Assembly: GCA_019419485.1 (NCBI GenBank)
Contig: DXZV01000097.1
Location: 1-6,536, forward strand
DNA: 6,536 nucleotides
DNA from: Collinsella sp.
GTDB taxonomy: Bacteria > Actinomycetota > Coriobacteriia > Coriobacteriales > Coriobacteriaceae
Direction: 5' to 3'
The position numbers were made by a program, and so were the translations under genes. The notes under the pieces were generated by a model. The model worked only from the letters and a program-made list of their open reading frames with translations, made no database searches and was not told where the DNA came from. Shown piece after piece: positions 5,809 to 6,536 of the stretch (positions are counted from its first letter, which is position 1; every line of letters begins with the position of its first letter).

Positions 5809-5904
5809 TGGGTATCCTCCTTTTGCTATAGCACCCTCACCGGATACGGCGGTGCTGGAAGTCCATAAACTCTCATATGATAACAAACTGACGCGACGCG
5901 GCAC
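5809..5904 (-). other. Gap between the U32 gene and tyrS, with the tyrS ribosome binding site
   Basis: It contains the strong Shine-Dalgarno AAGGAGG just upstream of tyrS. A small hairpin (AGCACC 5856-5851 with GGTGCT 5835-5830) precedes it. An AT-rich patch at 5871-5887 (contains TATCATATG on the - strand) could hold a -10, but no matching -35 was found. No T-run hairpin follows the U32 stop, so readthrough from that gene into tyrS is possible. Confidence 0.5.
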
Positions 5905-6536
5905 CTACGACAGGAAAATCCTCGTCCTGCCGCATGCGTCAATGGCAACTGGCAAACGTGTACCGTCACGCTCGACCAGATAGCGTACCTGCCGACGGCG
6001 CAAGCAGTCGCGGCAACGGACCTGTCCCGTCGCATCGGTAGCGCAGACGCCCTCGGCGGTCAGCAGGCAGTGCTCGCACACCATAAGCTCGGGACGGTCG
6101 GCGTCGACCGGACCCCAGACGCCGGGTTCAGCAGCCAGTTCGGCAATACGCTCCGCATCATTGCCGAGCAACTCGGCCGGCAAGTACACCCGCCCCGCAC
6201 CGAGTCCGCGCAGCCAGGTAAGCGTGGCCCGATTCGCGCAGAACACCGGCGCCGCCACGTCAAACGTCACGCCCAGCTCGCGAGCGATCACCACCTGTCC
6301 CAGGTTGCGGCAGACAACGCGCCCGGCACGCTGCATCAGTGAGCGGGTCCAGTCAGCGTCACACGTGCGGCACACCTCGTCAAGCACCACAACAGCGTCG
6401 GACAAATCGAGTTCTCCGCGCGGGTCGGCATCCATCAGCTGCCAAGCAAAAACCATGCGAGCGGGAACCGCGCACTCCACCAACTCCGTCGACGCACCGC
6501 CATCCACCGTAACGCCCTCAAAGGGCAGCACCTCAA
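5905..6536 (-). CDS. U32-family protein (peptidase U32 / RNA-modification type), C-terminal part, cut by window edge
   Basis: About 210 C-terminal residues are visible. Numbering here starts from the GTG codon at 6531-6529. CRNLGQVVIARELGV, then ANRATLTWLRGLGAGRVYLPAEL, then LMVCEHCLL match the second half of U32 proteins, where the pattern is NLGQ...AKELG, a leucine-rich TIM-barrel turn, and a Cys-containing stretch. Cysteines at 152, 155, 163, 173, 176 and 200 form the Cys-rich end. In characterised relatives (UbiU/UbiV, and tRNA or rRNA hydroxylation proteins such as TrhP and RlhA) conserved cysteines hold an Fe-S cluster, and many U32 'peptidases' are probably RNA or quinone hydroxylation factors. 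That GTG is not taken as the start: no ribosome site precedes it, the frame is open to the edge, and the family is much longer. The exact subfamily, possibly one with a long C-terminal extension, is unresolved. It precedes tyrS on the same strand. Confidence 0.8.
   Translation of the reverse strand, partial: EVLPFEGVTVDGGASTELVECAVPARMVFAWQLMDADPRGELDLSDAVVVLDEVCRTCDADWTRSLMQRAGRVVCRNLGQVVIARELGVTFDVAAPVFCANRATLTWLRGLGAGRVYLPAELLGNDAERIAELAAEPGVWGPVDADRPELMVCEHCLLTAEGVCATDATGQVRCRDCLRRRQVRYLVERDGTRLPVAIDACGRTRIFLS

Noticed and set aside
4453..5868. 471-codon open frame on the + strand opposite tyrS
   Set aside because: It is antisense to the whole of tyrS, begins in the palindrome, has no ribosome site and shows low-complexity L/G/V/H-rich protein typical of mirror frames in GC-rich DNA.

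Overview
The window reads as ordinary chromosomal DNA of a GC-rich actinobacterium, most likely a Coriobacteriia gut bacterium close to Collinsella. The basis is high GC with GC-rich third codon positions, strong AGGAGG-type ribosome binding sites, and short repeats carrying a GGGGAC core that I associate from memory with Collinsella genomes. No 16S rRNA or other marker gene is present, so the assignment is an inference.

Layout. On the + strand are the 3' end of a citrate synthase gene (1-441), an intrinsic terminator (465-503) and a Cof-type HAD phosphatase (529-1371). All remaining genes are on the - strand. Read in their own direction they are: a U32-family protein that runs off the right edge (6536-5905), tyrosyl-tRNA synthetase tyrS (5808-4597) with its own terminator (4567-4534), adenine deaminase ade (4318-2498), and a second Cof-type HAD phosphatase (2291-1497). 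The two HAD genes converge on a cluster of repeats at 1368-1495.

Functions. These are largely unrelated housekeeping and salvage jobs: carbon entry into citrate, tyrosine charging of tRNA, adenine to hypoxanthine conversion, and two phosphatases of unknown substrate. Nothing suggests one pathway or a defence or mobile cassette. No RNA gene, CRISPR array, insertion sequence or phage gene was seen.

What stands out is between the genes. (1) A family of short palindromic elements with a GGGGAC core occurs in three intergenic gaps, and three of its copies touch or overlap stop codons. (2) One copy is a perfect 35-bp inverted repeat at 4445-4531. (3) ade is preceded by a complete intrinsic terminator only 20 nt before its start codon. 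(4) The second HAD gene is preceded by a long hairpin that buries its Shine-Dalgarno sequence, with mismatches that become G-U pairs only in the sense RNA. Points 3 and 4 suggest RNA-level control; points 1 and 2 suggest a REP-like non-autonomous repeat. No clearly new multi-gene system was found.
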